The position numbers and the translations under genes were made by a program. Positions 21,777 to 33,363 of a stretch of DNA of 64,000 nucleotides are shown piece after piece (position 1 is the stretch's first letter; each line of letters starts with the position of its first letter). The stretch is from the NCBI GenBank assembly GCA_001606155.1, contig LODT01000029.1, positions 806,001 to 870,000 on the forward strand, written 5' to 3'. Origin of the DNA: Tieghemostelium lacteum. Its lineage: Eukaryota > Evosea > Eumycetozoa > Dictyosteliales > Raperosteliaceae. The notes below the pieces were generated by a model. It did not search any database. It saw only the letters and a program-made list of their open reading frames with translations, and was not told the DNA's origin.

Positions 21777-22378
21777 ATATTGATATTATTGTACCTCGTG
21801 TCTTAGGCAACAATAGTGTACCTAACTCACCAAACCTAAAATTAATAAAATAACAATTAATTTTCAATGAAAATACTCTTGAATTAACTTTTTTTAATTG
21901 CCTGAAAATAGAGATTCCAAATATTAATTCTTGTGATTTCTAATTTATCAGGTTGAATTGAGAATGATGATGAAGAGTAATAATCAATAATATTATGTGG
22001 AATTAGATGATCACTGATGGTATATATCGTTAACCTTAATGAAATTAGATTACTATTGTAAAGTAAAAAGAGTAGGACAAATTGAGATTTCATATGAACA
22101 TGGTCGAAATTCTAAAATCAAGTGTCTGATTGCTGCATTTTGTTGTATAATTTCAAATAATTGTTGAGGTACATTTGTTGATGGTAAAGTGTGTATTAAT
22201 GTATTTGCAGTTTTATAATTAGCACTAACAAATCAAATAAAATTAGATTGGTAACTGTGTATTATAGTTTCAAAGATAGGACAATAGCTATTTAGACATT
22301 GTAATATCCAAGCAAATTCAGTGAATTCATCATTTCAATAATTTAATAAAAAGATGTGATTATCAACTAGGTATAAGT
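21777..22378 (-). pseudogene. Relic of an F-box/LRR-like gene
   Basis: The minus strand of 21884 to about 22370 reads as coding in two or three frames. From upstream: NDEFTEFAWILQCLNSYCPI, then ANYKTANTLIHTLPSTNV and IRHLILEFRPCSYEI. A +1 shift then leads into YNSNLISLRLTIYTISDHL and a final open stretch ending NLYFQAIKKS before a stop at 21884. The style (short Leu-rich strands separated by Tyr/Asn-rich linkers) is that of dictyostelid F-box/LRR proteins. In-frame stops and at least one frameshift suggest a decayed host gene. Its upstream end runs into the 3' end of the next minus-strand gene. Confidence 0.5.
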
Positions 22379-24238
22379 TCATTTCTTAAATTCTTTATTG
22401 GTTTGATCTTGGAATAGAGCTTTCATTTCTTTTTTAATAACTTCTCTTTCAGCTGCTGTCATTGTGGCATTCCTATCTAAATCTAATCTTTTTTTCTTCA
22501 TTGCCTCCTCCATTGTTTGGGTCATTATTTTCTCAGCATCACTTTGTAATTGTAATTTTTTATATGCAAGCACTTCCATTTCGTAAAAATACCATCTTTC
22601 TGAATATACTTCTTTAGACACAAAATATTGTGGATAGTTTTTCTCTGCATCCTCCAAGAATAATTCATATGCTGTTTTTTCACCAATACCAATCATTGCT
22701 AATAAAACCCTGGTTATACTAATGACTATAAGAACACCAAATAAAGCTGCAATAAGATAACCTGAAAATACAAAAGTTGTGTCCCAAAGCAGTGCAATAC
22801 CAATGGAGACAACAATCTCAGCAACTGCCAATGTTACACCAATTTTATCCAATCTATTCCAATGCATTACCAAATCAGTAATCATAATACCAATAAAGAC
22901 AATATTTAAAAATGGAATTAACAATTTCAAAAACTTTGATAGACCAGAGAGAATAGTTGTAAGAACTGCACTCAGACGTTCAGCAAACTTGGTAAATGTT
23001 TTAAATGCTGTAATAGAGGTAAAGGTAGCTGCCAATTTACCACTTACAAATTTCAGTGCCCAAATGGTTCCTTTGAGAGTATACACAGCAATTTGGGTGC
23101 ATAATGTAACAATATTAAGACCAACAAATGCCTTATCAATTGAATTTAGATTTTTCCAGTTATTTATACCATATATGGTTAACAGAGCAGTAGTGGCAAA
23201 GAATAATACTTTTCCAACATTTTTCAAACCATTATATTTTCCAACACCTGGGTTGGTAGGGTTGGCTGTATTCACATGTTCTTGGAACACTAGAGATGTC
23301 ATTTCTACCATTTCAATATATTCAACACTACGATCTATAGTCTTTGAAGTTAACATTTTCATGACACCTGCAGCAAAGATGTTTTTAAGTGCTTCCAAAG
23401 TTCCAAAATCAGGTACCAATTTATTTACAACTGTATGAAAATCCATATTTTCATCCAATCTGATAGCAGAGACATACTGATCAACAATTTCTATAACCAT
23501 ATCATTAACCAATTTACTATCTTTGTTCATTGAATCTAAATTAGTTAGGTACACCATGGCAATGACATATTTAGAAAACTCTAGAGCTAGGTTACCTGAT
23601 GGGTCAATGAGATTTAGCATTCTATTTTTTTCATTCAACAAAATGTGTCTCTGATCATCAGTGGCTTTGGAGATATCATCTGACAACTTCTTTAAGAATT
23701 CTGGTTGCATAGCCAAATTACCCAGAGTTGTTGTTATACTAGCTGCATTCTCAAAGTACTTCTTTAACTCTGGTCTACTCTTGAGAACTATTAGCTTTTG
23801 TATCTCATTAGTGTAATGGTTAACATCTTTCCTGAACTCTGGTGCATTCAAAGCTGTCAGAATTGCAGATTGATTAAATCTTAATGAATTGGTTTCAAAT
23901 TTCTTGTGTGTTGCCAATGAAACAAATATTGCTAATTTACTGTACTTTCTAAAGAATTCTGGGGAACCGAGATGTTCTTTAATAAAATCACTATGTTCTT
24001 GGTTGAGTTTTGGTCTTTCCTTGTTTATCATTTCCAGAGATAAATCATCTAAATAGTATAATATAAAAGTTTCCACCCATGAATTGGCATCACTTTCAAT
24101 ATTTTCAGGGATTGGTTTATTGGTGACTTCTGTAAGATACTCCTTTGCTAATCTCTCAAACTTTTCATGTGGTTTTGTACCAAGTTGATTTTGAAGTTTA
24201 ACAAAATTACCTAATGATTTATTTGTTAGGTTTGTCAT
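22379..24238 (-). CDS. Unknown protein with hydrophobic C-terminal half
   Basis: A single-exon protein of 619 residues, family not recognised. The first 330 residues are soluble and helical. From about residue 335 there are several hydrophobic segments: VLFFATTALLTIYGI, FVGLNIVTLCTQIAVYTL, FLKLLIPFLNIVFIGIMI, VTLAVAEIVVSIGIALL and YLIAALFGVLIVISITRVLL. A charged helical tail of about 100 residues follows. There is no signal peptide, so the protein may insert post-translationally, like tail-region or pore-type proteins. It lies head-to-head with a gene of similar size and layout, which may be a diverged paralogue. No enzymatic motif is visible. Antisense ORFs over it are shadows. Confidence 0.85.
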   Translation of the reverse strand: MTNLTNKSLGNFVKLQNQLGTKPHEKFERLAKEYLTEVTNKPIPENIESDANSWVETFILYYLDDLSLEMINKERPKLNQEHSDFIKEHLGSPEFFRKYSKLAIFVSLATHKKFETNSLRFNQSAILTALNAPEFRKDVNHYTNEIQKLIVLKSRPELKKYFENAASITTTLGNLAMQPEFLKKLSDDISKATDDQRHILLNEKNRMLNLIDPSGNLALEFSKYVIAMVYLTNLDSMNKDSKLVNDMVIEIVDQYVSAIRLDENMDFHTVVNKLVPDFGTLEALKNIFAAGVMKMLTSKTIDRSVEYIEMVEMTSLVFQEHVNTANPTNPGVGKYNGLKNVGKVLFFATTALLTIYGINNWKNLNSIDKAFVGLNIVTLCTQIAVYTLKGTIWALKFVSGKLAATFTSITAFKTFTKFAERLSAVLTTILSGLSKFLKLLIPFLNIVFIGIMITDLVMHWNRLDKIGVTLAVAEIVVSIGIALLWDTTFVFSGYLIAALFGVLIVISITRVLLAMIGIGEKTAYELFLEDAEKNYPQYFVSKEVYSERWYFYEMEVLAYKKLQLQSDAEKIMTQTMEEAMKKKRLDLDRNATMTAAEREVIKKEMKALFQDQTNKEFKK

Positions 24239-24533
24239 TATTTAATCTTATATCAATTATAAAAATATAAAATATTTACATTCTAAAGAAAATCAATCAT
24301 TAGTGCCAATGAGTGATTTTACTTCATTGAATGTCAAATGATTCTATTTTTTCATGCCTTTTGGAAATTAAAAAATTACAAATTTTAAATGATTGCAATT
24401 CGTATTGCGAATATGTTACATAATATCCATTAGTTTTAAAATGATTCATTGAAACCATTGTCCAATATCTTCTAATTCATTAAATTATTAAAATCAACAT
24501 TTATTTATTTATTTTATATATCATATACTTATA

Positions 24534-26278
24534 ATGTTCGATTATGATCTTTTGCATGGCCAGCTACAGACTGATAAATTAGATGAAGCATATTTTTTGT
24601 CATTTATGACAATTGAAAATGGTGCAGATGTAATTAAACAGAGAGCTGATGAGTTATTTTTAACTATTTTATCCTACTACACACACGATGATGATATCAT
24701 GGGGTTAAAGGGGTTGGGTTTGGCTAAGGTTGAAACAATTCCAGGAAATCTCCAGGCTATTGTAGATAGTGATGATAAAGCAAAACAGTTCTATATAGAC
24801 TATAGTATATATTGGATACCACTTGCCATTCTAACTGCCAAAGAACTACAAGAAACATCCTATGTGAAATACTTTAAAGAAAAGTATCCAATGAAGATAA
24901 AAGCTTATCAACAACAATTAGTAAAACTCAATAATGAGTATGGTGATACATTGGCCAAACAACAAGCTCTTTTATATTCTCAAGCTTTACAAGAAAAACA
25001 TCCAAATGCCTATTATTACCAAGAATGTTCTGTAGCAGGTTCAGAGAGATACTTTCCTGACAAACTTAAAGAATATCTTAAAACTTCCAATTGGATTAAA
25101 TCATGGGCCAGAGATGTGGAAGATGAAATTGTTAATGTTGAAATTTCAGCATTTAAGTCATTGGTTGATTTCATTGATCCAACACAGAAAATCTCTACTG
25201 AGGCTTTACAAGTGTTTCTAGGTGAATTTGTCTATCTAAAATTCCAAAAAGAAAAGAAATTGGATGATACTTTCCTTGAAAAGCATATAACTGATACTCT
25301 TTCTGATCTATTGAAAAATTCTAATCCACAAGCTACAAACATCAAAGAATACATCGACTATCTATCATCGGTTATGCCTGTAATGACTGGAAGTGCTGGT
25401 GTAGCTCATGAATTTGTTGCATTAATTAAAGATCTATTTAATACCGATCCAGACGTTCTCAGTGATCCTACCAAATTTAAAACTAAAATTGTTAACAAAC
25501 TGACAAATTTAGGTTTTACTGCTAAAAATTTGGAAAAAACATCAAGAATTATAAACTGTATATTCCGTGTTATTCAGGTTAGTGTTCTTTGTTTAACAAG
25601 TTCCAATACATTGTTAATTAAAAATGATGAAATTCCACCTCTTAAACTTGGAGTCTTATTAGCTGATTGCCTTTATACAACGTAAGTTCTTTAAACATCC
25701 TTACTCCTCCTGGCCTCAATTTCATATTAATATTATATTTATACTAAAGTTTGGATGCAGCATCTAGTTTTTCAAAAGTTGATAACTATGTAACTAGAAG
25801 GATTGGTCAGTATTGGGCAGTATCTATTGGTAGAGGATTGAATTGGGTATATAAGGGACTTGGAAATGTGGTATATTTGGCATTCACTGTAGACATGAAA
25901 AGAATATTTACCGCCAAATTTTCATCTTTTGTTGCTCAAAGATTGGCACCTTGCATGTTACTATTGTCAGCTGTAAATTCCTTTATAGATTATCTCGATA
26001 CTAAAGATAGTAATCCAAAAGCAGCCTATATTGATTTGTCATCAAGTTTCTTGGCTCTAGGTGGAGGTTTAGGTGTATTGCTTTTACTCTATTATGGAGT
26101 TACAGGTCCTGTTGGATTAATAGTTGCAGTTGTTGGTCTATTACTAATTGGTTTAGGTCTTATTAAATTCATCTTTTTCTCCACATCTGAAGAGGATAAG
26201 GAATACTTTAGAGATTTTTATATTAGAAATTTAATACCACAAATTGGTGATGAAGTTATTCCTTCTAGCTCAAATTAA
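24534..26278 (+). CDS. Unknown protein with hydrophobic C-terminus, possible paralogue of its neighbour
   Basis: Exons 24534..25681 and 25750..26278 join in phase 2 (donor GTAAGT, acceptor ACTAAAG) to give 558 residues. Layout: a soluble helical N-terminal region of about 330 residues, a mildly hydrophobic segment (INCIFRVIQVSVLCLTSSN), then a long Gly/Leu/Val-rich hydrophobic hairpin near residues 485-530 (FLALGGGLGVLLLL, then GLIVAVVGLLLIGLGLI) with glycine-zipper spacing, and a short acidic tail. The segment order mirrors that of the divergent neighbour (FILYYL versus TILSYY near the N-terminus, similar spacing to the membrane segments). Function unknown. Confidence 0.83.
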
Positions 26279-26448
26279 AATAAAGTTATTCTTTCCCCTA
26301 ATTAATTCTGATCATTTTCTTTGTGTATAAATTAAAAATAAAAAAATTAAAATCGTAAAGGATCATTGATCTAGATTGGTGTGGGGTGTGAATTTTAATT
26401 TTTTTTTTTTATTTTTATATTTATTAAAAATCATAAAGTTATACTACA

Positions 26449-28352
26449 ATGAATATATTACAAATTAATGGTTAGTATTTTATTTCAACATTTAAATAAA
26501 ATAAATAAAATTGATATGTATATTAACTTTGAGTAATAATGACTTAGTATTGGAGGCTAGAGATTTGGTAGCAGCTGATACAAATGGGTTTTCAGATCCA
26601 TATTGTGTTGTAATGTTAGGTTTACAAAAGAAGAAAACTAAAATACAAAAGAAAACATTGAATCCTAAATGGGGAGAAACCTTTTTATTAAGAGTTTCAC
26701 CAGTGGATACAGTACTAAAACTGTCGTTATTGGATTGGGATCAATTGAGTTCTGATGATTTTCTAGGAGAGGTATCTATAGAATTAGATCAGTTAGCTGA
26801 TGCACCTACATGGTATGGTTTGAAACCAAGACCTGATCATCCAAATGATTTTGTTAAAGGTGAAGTTTGTATAAAAGCTAGAATAGTGAAATCATCAAGT
26901 TCACAAAAAGATAAGATACCTATAAATATGATTACTGAGGTGAATAACAGAGTTTCCTCATTTGAAGAGAATGGTGATCAATTAGATATCTCTGGTATTG
27001 GGTTGGACCAAATACCAGATTTCCTCTTTGAACATGTACCAAATGTTCCAAGTCTGGATCTAGGTTTCAATCAATTCAAAATGTTTCCTTCTTTGGGAAT
27101 GTTTACAAAATTACATAGTTTAGTATTGGCAGGTAACAGTATACTAACTATTCCAGGTGAAGTATTGACTCCACTACAAAACTCCTTAAAATACCTGTCA
27201 TTGAATGGTAATCAATTAATTGCATTGCCAGTGGAAATTGGAAAAATGCGTCTGCTTGAAAAACTTGAAATTGCCAATAACAAGATTGCCGAACTTTGTG
27301 AGGAGATTGGTCAACTCAACAAGTTAGAAGAACTGAATATTGCTGGTAATCCACTAACTAAACTACCAGTTTCGTTCTGTAATCTCACAAGTTTAGAGAT
27401 TTTAGATGCCTCTGGTTGTGCATTGTATAAGTTACCTGAAGACTTCCCAACAATGACCAAATTGCTGGAGTTGAACTTTGGTAATAATAAACTAGTTGAG
27501 TTACCACAGACATTTGGTAGATTAACTAGACTTGTAGTTTTAAATATTATGGATAATAAGTTAACTGATCTACCAGTATCCATAGGTTCATGTATAGGTT
27601 TAGGTAAAATTGGTGCTGGTATTAATATTGTAGGTAACCCAATTCAATCTGAAGAGATTATTGCAAAATATAAGATTGGTAATGATCAATTGATGGATTA
27701 TCTTGAAAAACGTATGGCTATTCAAGGGTACAAACTACCTGATCTCAAACCTAAAGCATCTGCTACTGGTGGTCTTAGAAGTATGGGATCACAGAGTAAA
27801 CTTACTGATTTACCTCAACAACAACAACAACAACAATCACCACAACAACCTGTCCAACCACAATATTCATTGGTAAACAATGGTGGTAAAACATCAGCAG
27901 CTTCTACAAGTTCAAATGCACTTAATACACAAGAACTTATTAGCAAAACCATTACTCTCAAGAACTGGGGTATTTCAACTCTCCGTGGTGAACTTCGTCC
28001 CAAATTGGGAAAGATTAAAAATCAAGTGCTGCGTTGTATCAATATTCAAGAGGGTGTTGGTATTGCCAATATGATTAAACAAATGAAACCTGAAGCTGAT
28101 AAACTAAAGACTCTCATCCCACCTGGATTCCCTTTGCAACCTGTAAACACTCAAAATGTACCACTAGGTAAGATTCACAGTGGAAATGAGAAATTAGAAC
28201 AACTTAAAGATCTAGTTAATGTTTCAATTGATGATTATGATGCTCTATTTGATGCACTATATCAAATACTACCAAATTCACAAGACTCAACTGTAATCAT
28301 TCAAGTTGTACAATCTCTAAAGAAAATTAAAGAGATTTTTGATCTTCAATAA
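26449..28352 (+). CDS. C2 domain plus leucine-rich repeat protein
   Basis: A 22-nt first exon (26449..26470) joins in phase 1 to 26548..28352, giving 608 residues. The join is supported because it rebuilds the first C2 strand as MNILQINVLEARDL; reading the second exon alone gives a nonsense start. The C2 domain covers about residues 1-125 with Ca-binding aspartates in NGFSDPYC and LLDWDQLSSDDF. About nine LRRs of the PxxIxxLxxLxxLxLxxN type follow (residues 150-370), then a Gln-rich linker and a helical C-terminal domain of about 140 residues. It is probably a Ca-dependent membrane-binding scaffold, perhaps for Ras or cytoskeletal signalling (inference from domains). Confidence 0.87.
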
Positions 28353-28389
28353 AAATCTCAAATGAGATTATATATCCTTAGGTTTAATT

Positions 28390-31300
28390 TTATTTTTTTA
28401 ATTTTATAGCTCTTTGAATATTTACTTTTACAGTTAAATTATGTTTATAGAGTAAGAATCCACCAATAATTAAAATGATGAGGCCAAATACAGAACAACC
28501 TACAATGATTCCAATTTTTTGTATTCTTGTTAATCCAGTGGATTTAGATTGACATACTGAATTTTCTTTATCACTAGCGGTATCAGAATCAACTAGTAGA
28601 GAAAAATCAGGATCAATTACAACTGATGATTTGTAATTGGGTATATTGATACCAATGTATTGTAATTGTTGATTTTTAGTTTGAATGTTACTGTCAATGC
28701 TAACTGGACTATTGGAAATAGCTCTAATTCTATTATCTACTATACCTCTCTTTATAAATCTACCATAGAGACTGTTACTGTTAACTTGTAATTTTACATA
28801 ATCACTGTCAGTATTGGATAGAGTTTCTTGTGCTGAACAGGCATCCTCGGCAGATGACTGAATACTGGCTGATATCAATAGTTGAAGATGATTTAATTGT
28901 GATGTAAAGTTGTAGGGTGATAGTTCAATGAGGTACTTTAGAGATGATGGATTCATATCTAAATACTCATTGGCAAAGAATACTTGATCTTTGTTATTAA
29001 AGTATTGAAGTTTAACTTTAACAGATGTTACCAAACCCCTATTGGTAATATTAGTAAGATAGGTAAACTCTTGCATATTGGTACTATTCACACTTGTAGT
29101 GTTACTATATAGCCAATTAGTAAATGTGTGTGGTTGAACAAGACCACCATCAACATCCAATTCGTTTAGTGCAACTACTGAAATTAGTGATTTCAAAGTC
29201 ACATTTTCTCCATCTGGAAGAGTGTGATTGTATTCTATGTTAGGTTTGGTAGTATTGATATTTGGTTGAGTAACTATATTCTGACTGAGACAATTGAGTC
29301 CTATCCATGGATCTTTACATTGACATACACCTTTGGGGTCACATATACCATTATTTGGACCACCACATGGAGGTGTACCAGGACATTCTAAAACAGGTGT
29401 TGTTGTTGGTGTGATGTATATATATATTTGATTGGAGACCTCTCCATTCTTAATAACTGTAAGTAAGAATGATTCAGTTACATGAGACACATCTATTACT
29501 ATTAGAACATTACTGTGATATTCCATTACTTTTTTAGGAATATCATTAAATCCTACAGATACTGAAGAATCAGAAGAGTTACCAAAATTATGACCAAATA
29601 TAGAGAGTTTACCATCACTTGTAATTTCATCTACACTATCTATTACTGGAGTTAATGTAGTAAAGGTAAGTTTCGTATAGAAATCAAGGTCGGTAAGGTA
29701 ATTAATATTCAGATAATTATCTACAACACCAAAAATGGAGACATAGGCTTTATCAGTAATGCCACCTCCATAACCAAATGGTAGATTAAATGTACAAAAA
29801 TATGACCGTGTAGATGATGGTATTGAATTTGGTATTGCTCTAACAGATATATCATCAAACAAAGCAGCTTGAATTCTACATAGAGGTATATGATCACTTG
29901 AAATTAGGGAATCAGTATCTCTTGCTACAAAATTAAATTTTAATATTCTGTTTGGTGATCCAGCATCTATAGCTGGGTAGAGATTAAGTGCTGGTGGCTC
30001 TAAGAATGGTGGAGTAGTATCATTAGTTATGGAACTACATGAAGTTGTTAGTGTGAGAGTCTGATCAAACTGTTTAGAAAGAATTTCTAAAAATGGATTA
30101 ATTCTACCTGGTGTTGAGATATCAGATGGATCATAGATACTCTTTTGGTTACCATTATCTGTCAATTCAATATACTGTATGGTAAATACCTCATTGGAAA
30201 TACAACTATTCAAAGGAATTGAAACTCTATAGACATTGTTAACTATAGTTGGACCTGGTTGAATCTTAATTTCATAAGGTTTAGAATCCTTATTTGAAAA
30301 CACCATAACAAGTCCATCTCTTAACCCATTATATTGATCAGTAATAGTCATATCCCAGTATATCGAATCACCAGGGGTATACATTAACTTGTTTCCAGAT
30401 GAGACAATGTTAGTGATTAGTGGAGGCATTTCATCAGCATATGCCGAGTAGACATTTAGCTGATAATCTAGATTAGTCATTGCCAGTGTCTCTTGAGTAT
30501 ACAACAACCCCATATAAAGTATCTGATAATTCACCTGTCCAGTAAATCTACGTGCTTGTAGTGTAAATTCAATTGAATATTGTTTAGTATTTTCATTCCA
30601 TTTCCCAGCAATCCATTCAGACTCTTCATCTGGAAATTGTGAAACTAAATTCATATAAACATTAAAATCCCTATCCATATTTTTAAAACTGATAAACATA
30701 TTCAATTTAGCGCCAACCTGTGATAGATCAATATTATTAAATGAGAATTTAATAGATGTGATATTATAAAAATATTCATTATCTATTTAGAATTTTAAAA
30801 ATGAAAATGTTAATATTATAATTGAATTTAATATTAATTATATACATACTGTCACTATTTAGTGGGAATTTGGGGTATACTTGAGGTGATGGTTGAATTT
30901 GAGAGAATAGTTGTGTATTCATATTTCCTGGAAAATCATAAGAGATGAATGCTTGGGTATCAGAGAGTAGAACCTTATCATATTTAACAACCTTTTCTAA
31001 TGTACCATCAAAATAAGTTCCACTACTTATATCAGTATTAAATAATTCAAAGTGATTGTTAACTTGAATTTTATAGACGCCATATTGAGAAACTACTGAG
31101 ATTCTAATAATCATTCTTCCACCTCCCAATGGAACAAAATCAAATGATTTAATTACTGGTGGAGTGTCACTAGGTATTGTTGATCCTGAATTAAAGTTTT
31201 TAATAAGTTTCTGATTGAAATAAACCATTCCAGAGTAATTATAGAAAACTGATTGGAAATTTTGTATTGGCAATCCACCATTAAAATGAGTGATATCGTA

Positions 31301-32600
31301 AGGATATTCTGTGTAGGTCTTATAAAATCTCAATTGATTCACTACTATTGTATATTGATATGATCTTGGATTAAATGAACTGATTTTAGAACTAAAACCA
31401 AAATAGTTCAATTCATTATATGAAAATATCATATTCGATTCAATTTCTGTTATATTTGCTAAAATATCATATAAAATAGTATGTTAATATATGGCTATAA
31501 TATACTAACTATTTTGTACATACTTTGTGATATTGGTAATCCATAAACATTTTTAAATAGAATCTTATATTTTTGAATAGCTGTAGCTTGGAATGAATAT
31601 ACAGACGATATTGATTCAGTTAAGTAGTTAAAGGCCAATACTACTCTGTTTTGGTCAGTTCCAAGAACTCTTTTATAATAGAATTGAGAATGATCAGTTT
31701 GTCCATTTAAGAAATAGTAATCATTCAAATTTGGGGAATTTGATGAAAAATAAACATAGTTCTCTCGTTTGGTCAATGCAGTTGTATTTCTAGGATCTGG
31801 ATAGGTAGTTAATGTATACTGTATTGGTGATACACTGTTGGTGATAAATGTAGGAATAGTAATTTTTGATTCTCTGTCATGAACATCTACTAGTGAATAT
31901 GAAACATCCTTTGACATATCCATATCAGCTAAAATATCACCCAATTTACAATAAATAATCATATTGGAGTAGGTTGTAAAAGCAGAGTTTCCAGTATCAG
32001 AAACCAAAGAAGTTTTACATTTGTACCCTATTGTTGTTGACTTTAATTGTTTAAATGTTGCCAATTTGGTTATATTCAAACTCACCAATGCATAATACCA
32101 TCCTGATGATTTTAACTTTGGATAAAACATGATATTATTATTAGTGTTCAAAATTGGATGTCCAATCATTTCACAATCATAAAGTGCCAATAGTTCTGAT
32201 TCAGATGTATTGGTCAAAACCACAGATGCCAATCCTTTTCCACCAATAGCTACTGTATATTCGAATTGAACATAATAGACACTACTGTTTGTCGATATCA
32301 CTGTGACATTAGGTTCATTAACTAAATTGGGAGCATCAATTGTAAATTGTGCATTGTCAATTGGTGAGTTTCCTAAGTTAATTACTGAATAATAACTATA
32401 TTGGCATCCAGTATTACTATCTGCATATTTATTATTATCTGGTGATGATGGAATAATTGTTACTGTGTATGAATCTAGATTTATATATATATAATTAGAC
32501 CTTATCTTATAATAACAAATTTTATATTTTAAATTCGCTTACTTGTTACATAAATAAATAATATAAATATAAATAAATAAAATTTGAGTTTTTCACCCAT
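28390..32600 (-). CDS. ComC-like surface protein: signal peptide, TIG, EGF-like, one TM helix
   Basis: Four exons, 32600..32543, 32474..31524, 31458..30850 and 30782..28390, all joining in phase 1, give 1336 residues. The first exon encodes a signal peptide (MGEKLKFYLFIFILFIYVTS). A long beta-rich ectodomain with many N-glycosylation sites follows. An IPT/TIG-like segment is near 916-985 (TPVIDSVDEI then LSIFGHNFG). An EGF-like Cys cluster is near 1003-1035 (CPGTPPCGGPNNGIC then CQCKDPWIGLNC). A TM helix near 1300-1322 (IIVGCSVFGLIILIIGGFLL) and a short basic tail complete it. This architecture and size match the ComC/Tgr-type dictyostelid family involved in cell contact and signalling during development. 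Confidence 0.85.
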
Positions 32601-33363
32601 CTTTCGAAACACCTCAACTAAAAACTTGATCTTTTAAAAAAAAAATTTTTTATAAAAACGAAGAGCTCACTGGGACGACCTTGTTAAAACAAGAAAAAAA
32701 TATCCAAAACCAACGAGATTTCTTTTTATATTTCAATTAGATATTTAGTTTATTATTTAAATATCTTAACCAATGACCATTTAGTAATTTCAAAAAAAAA
32801 ACTTAAAGGTATATCACAATAATGCCAATCTAAAGGCAATTAGTAATCGAAGTTTATTTTAAATCTAAAAAGGGAATCTAAATAGTTGAATTGATGATAT
32901 TGGATATGATATTGAGCTGTTCTGTTTAATTTAAATTATAATGCAAATTGCATCATAACTATAATATTCAAAGAGGCTACTTTTTAACCTCTTAAATTTA
33001 AATTAAAATTGAGTTGTGGCTATTTTTACTGTTAAATAAACCACAATCTATAAATATAATATTTTGTTGGTGTATAATACAAAAAAATAATATTCAACTG
33101 CATGCTTAATGATAAATTGATTAATTCTCTATTGACATTCAATTATCCACGCATGAGTTATTATTGAGTAATTATTATTGTTATTCTAAAATTACTCTTA
33201 ATTAATTATTATTTTAAATACAGAACAGCTATCCAATTCTTAAACTTTAAATTAAAAAAATATGTAATATTACAATGATATAAAAGTAAATAGTCCTATA
33301 TTAAAATAAAATATATTAGTATTTGTAAAGAATTAGCAAGTGATTAATTACCTACCAAGAAGC
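32601..33363. other. Upstream region of the ComC-like gene
   Basis: About 760 bp lie between the ComC-like start and the kinase stop. Most is AT-rich. A short patch at 32659-32693 (GAAGAGCTCACTGGGACGACC, overlapping a TTGTTAAAACAA palindrome) is much richer in G+C than its surroundings and may be a regulatory block or 5' leader element. Two small stem-loops (AAGAGG/CCTCTT near 32972 and TTGTGG/CCACAA near 33015) lie further out. No gene was recognised. Confidence 0.35.

Noticed and set aside
22779-23438. Plus-strand ORF of 219 residues
   Set aside because: Fully antisense to the 619-residue gene, which has better codon composition and a clear start; a shadow frame.
32961-33060. Small stem-loops as a possible C/D-box snoRNA
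   Set aside because: The C-like box (TTGATGAT) near 32890 lacks a matching D box and terminal stem.
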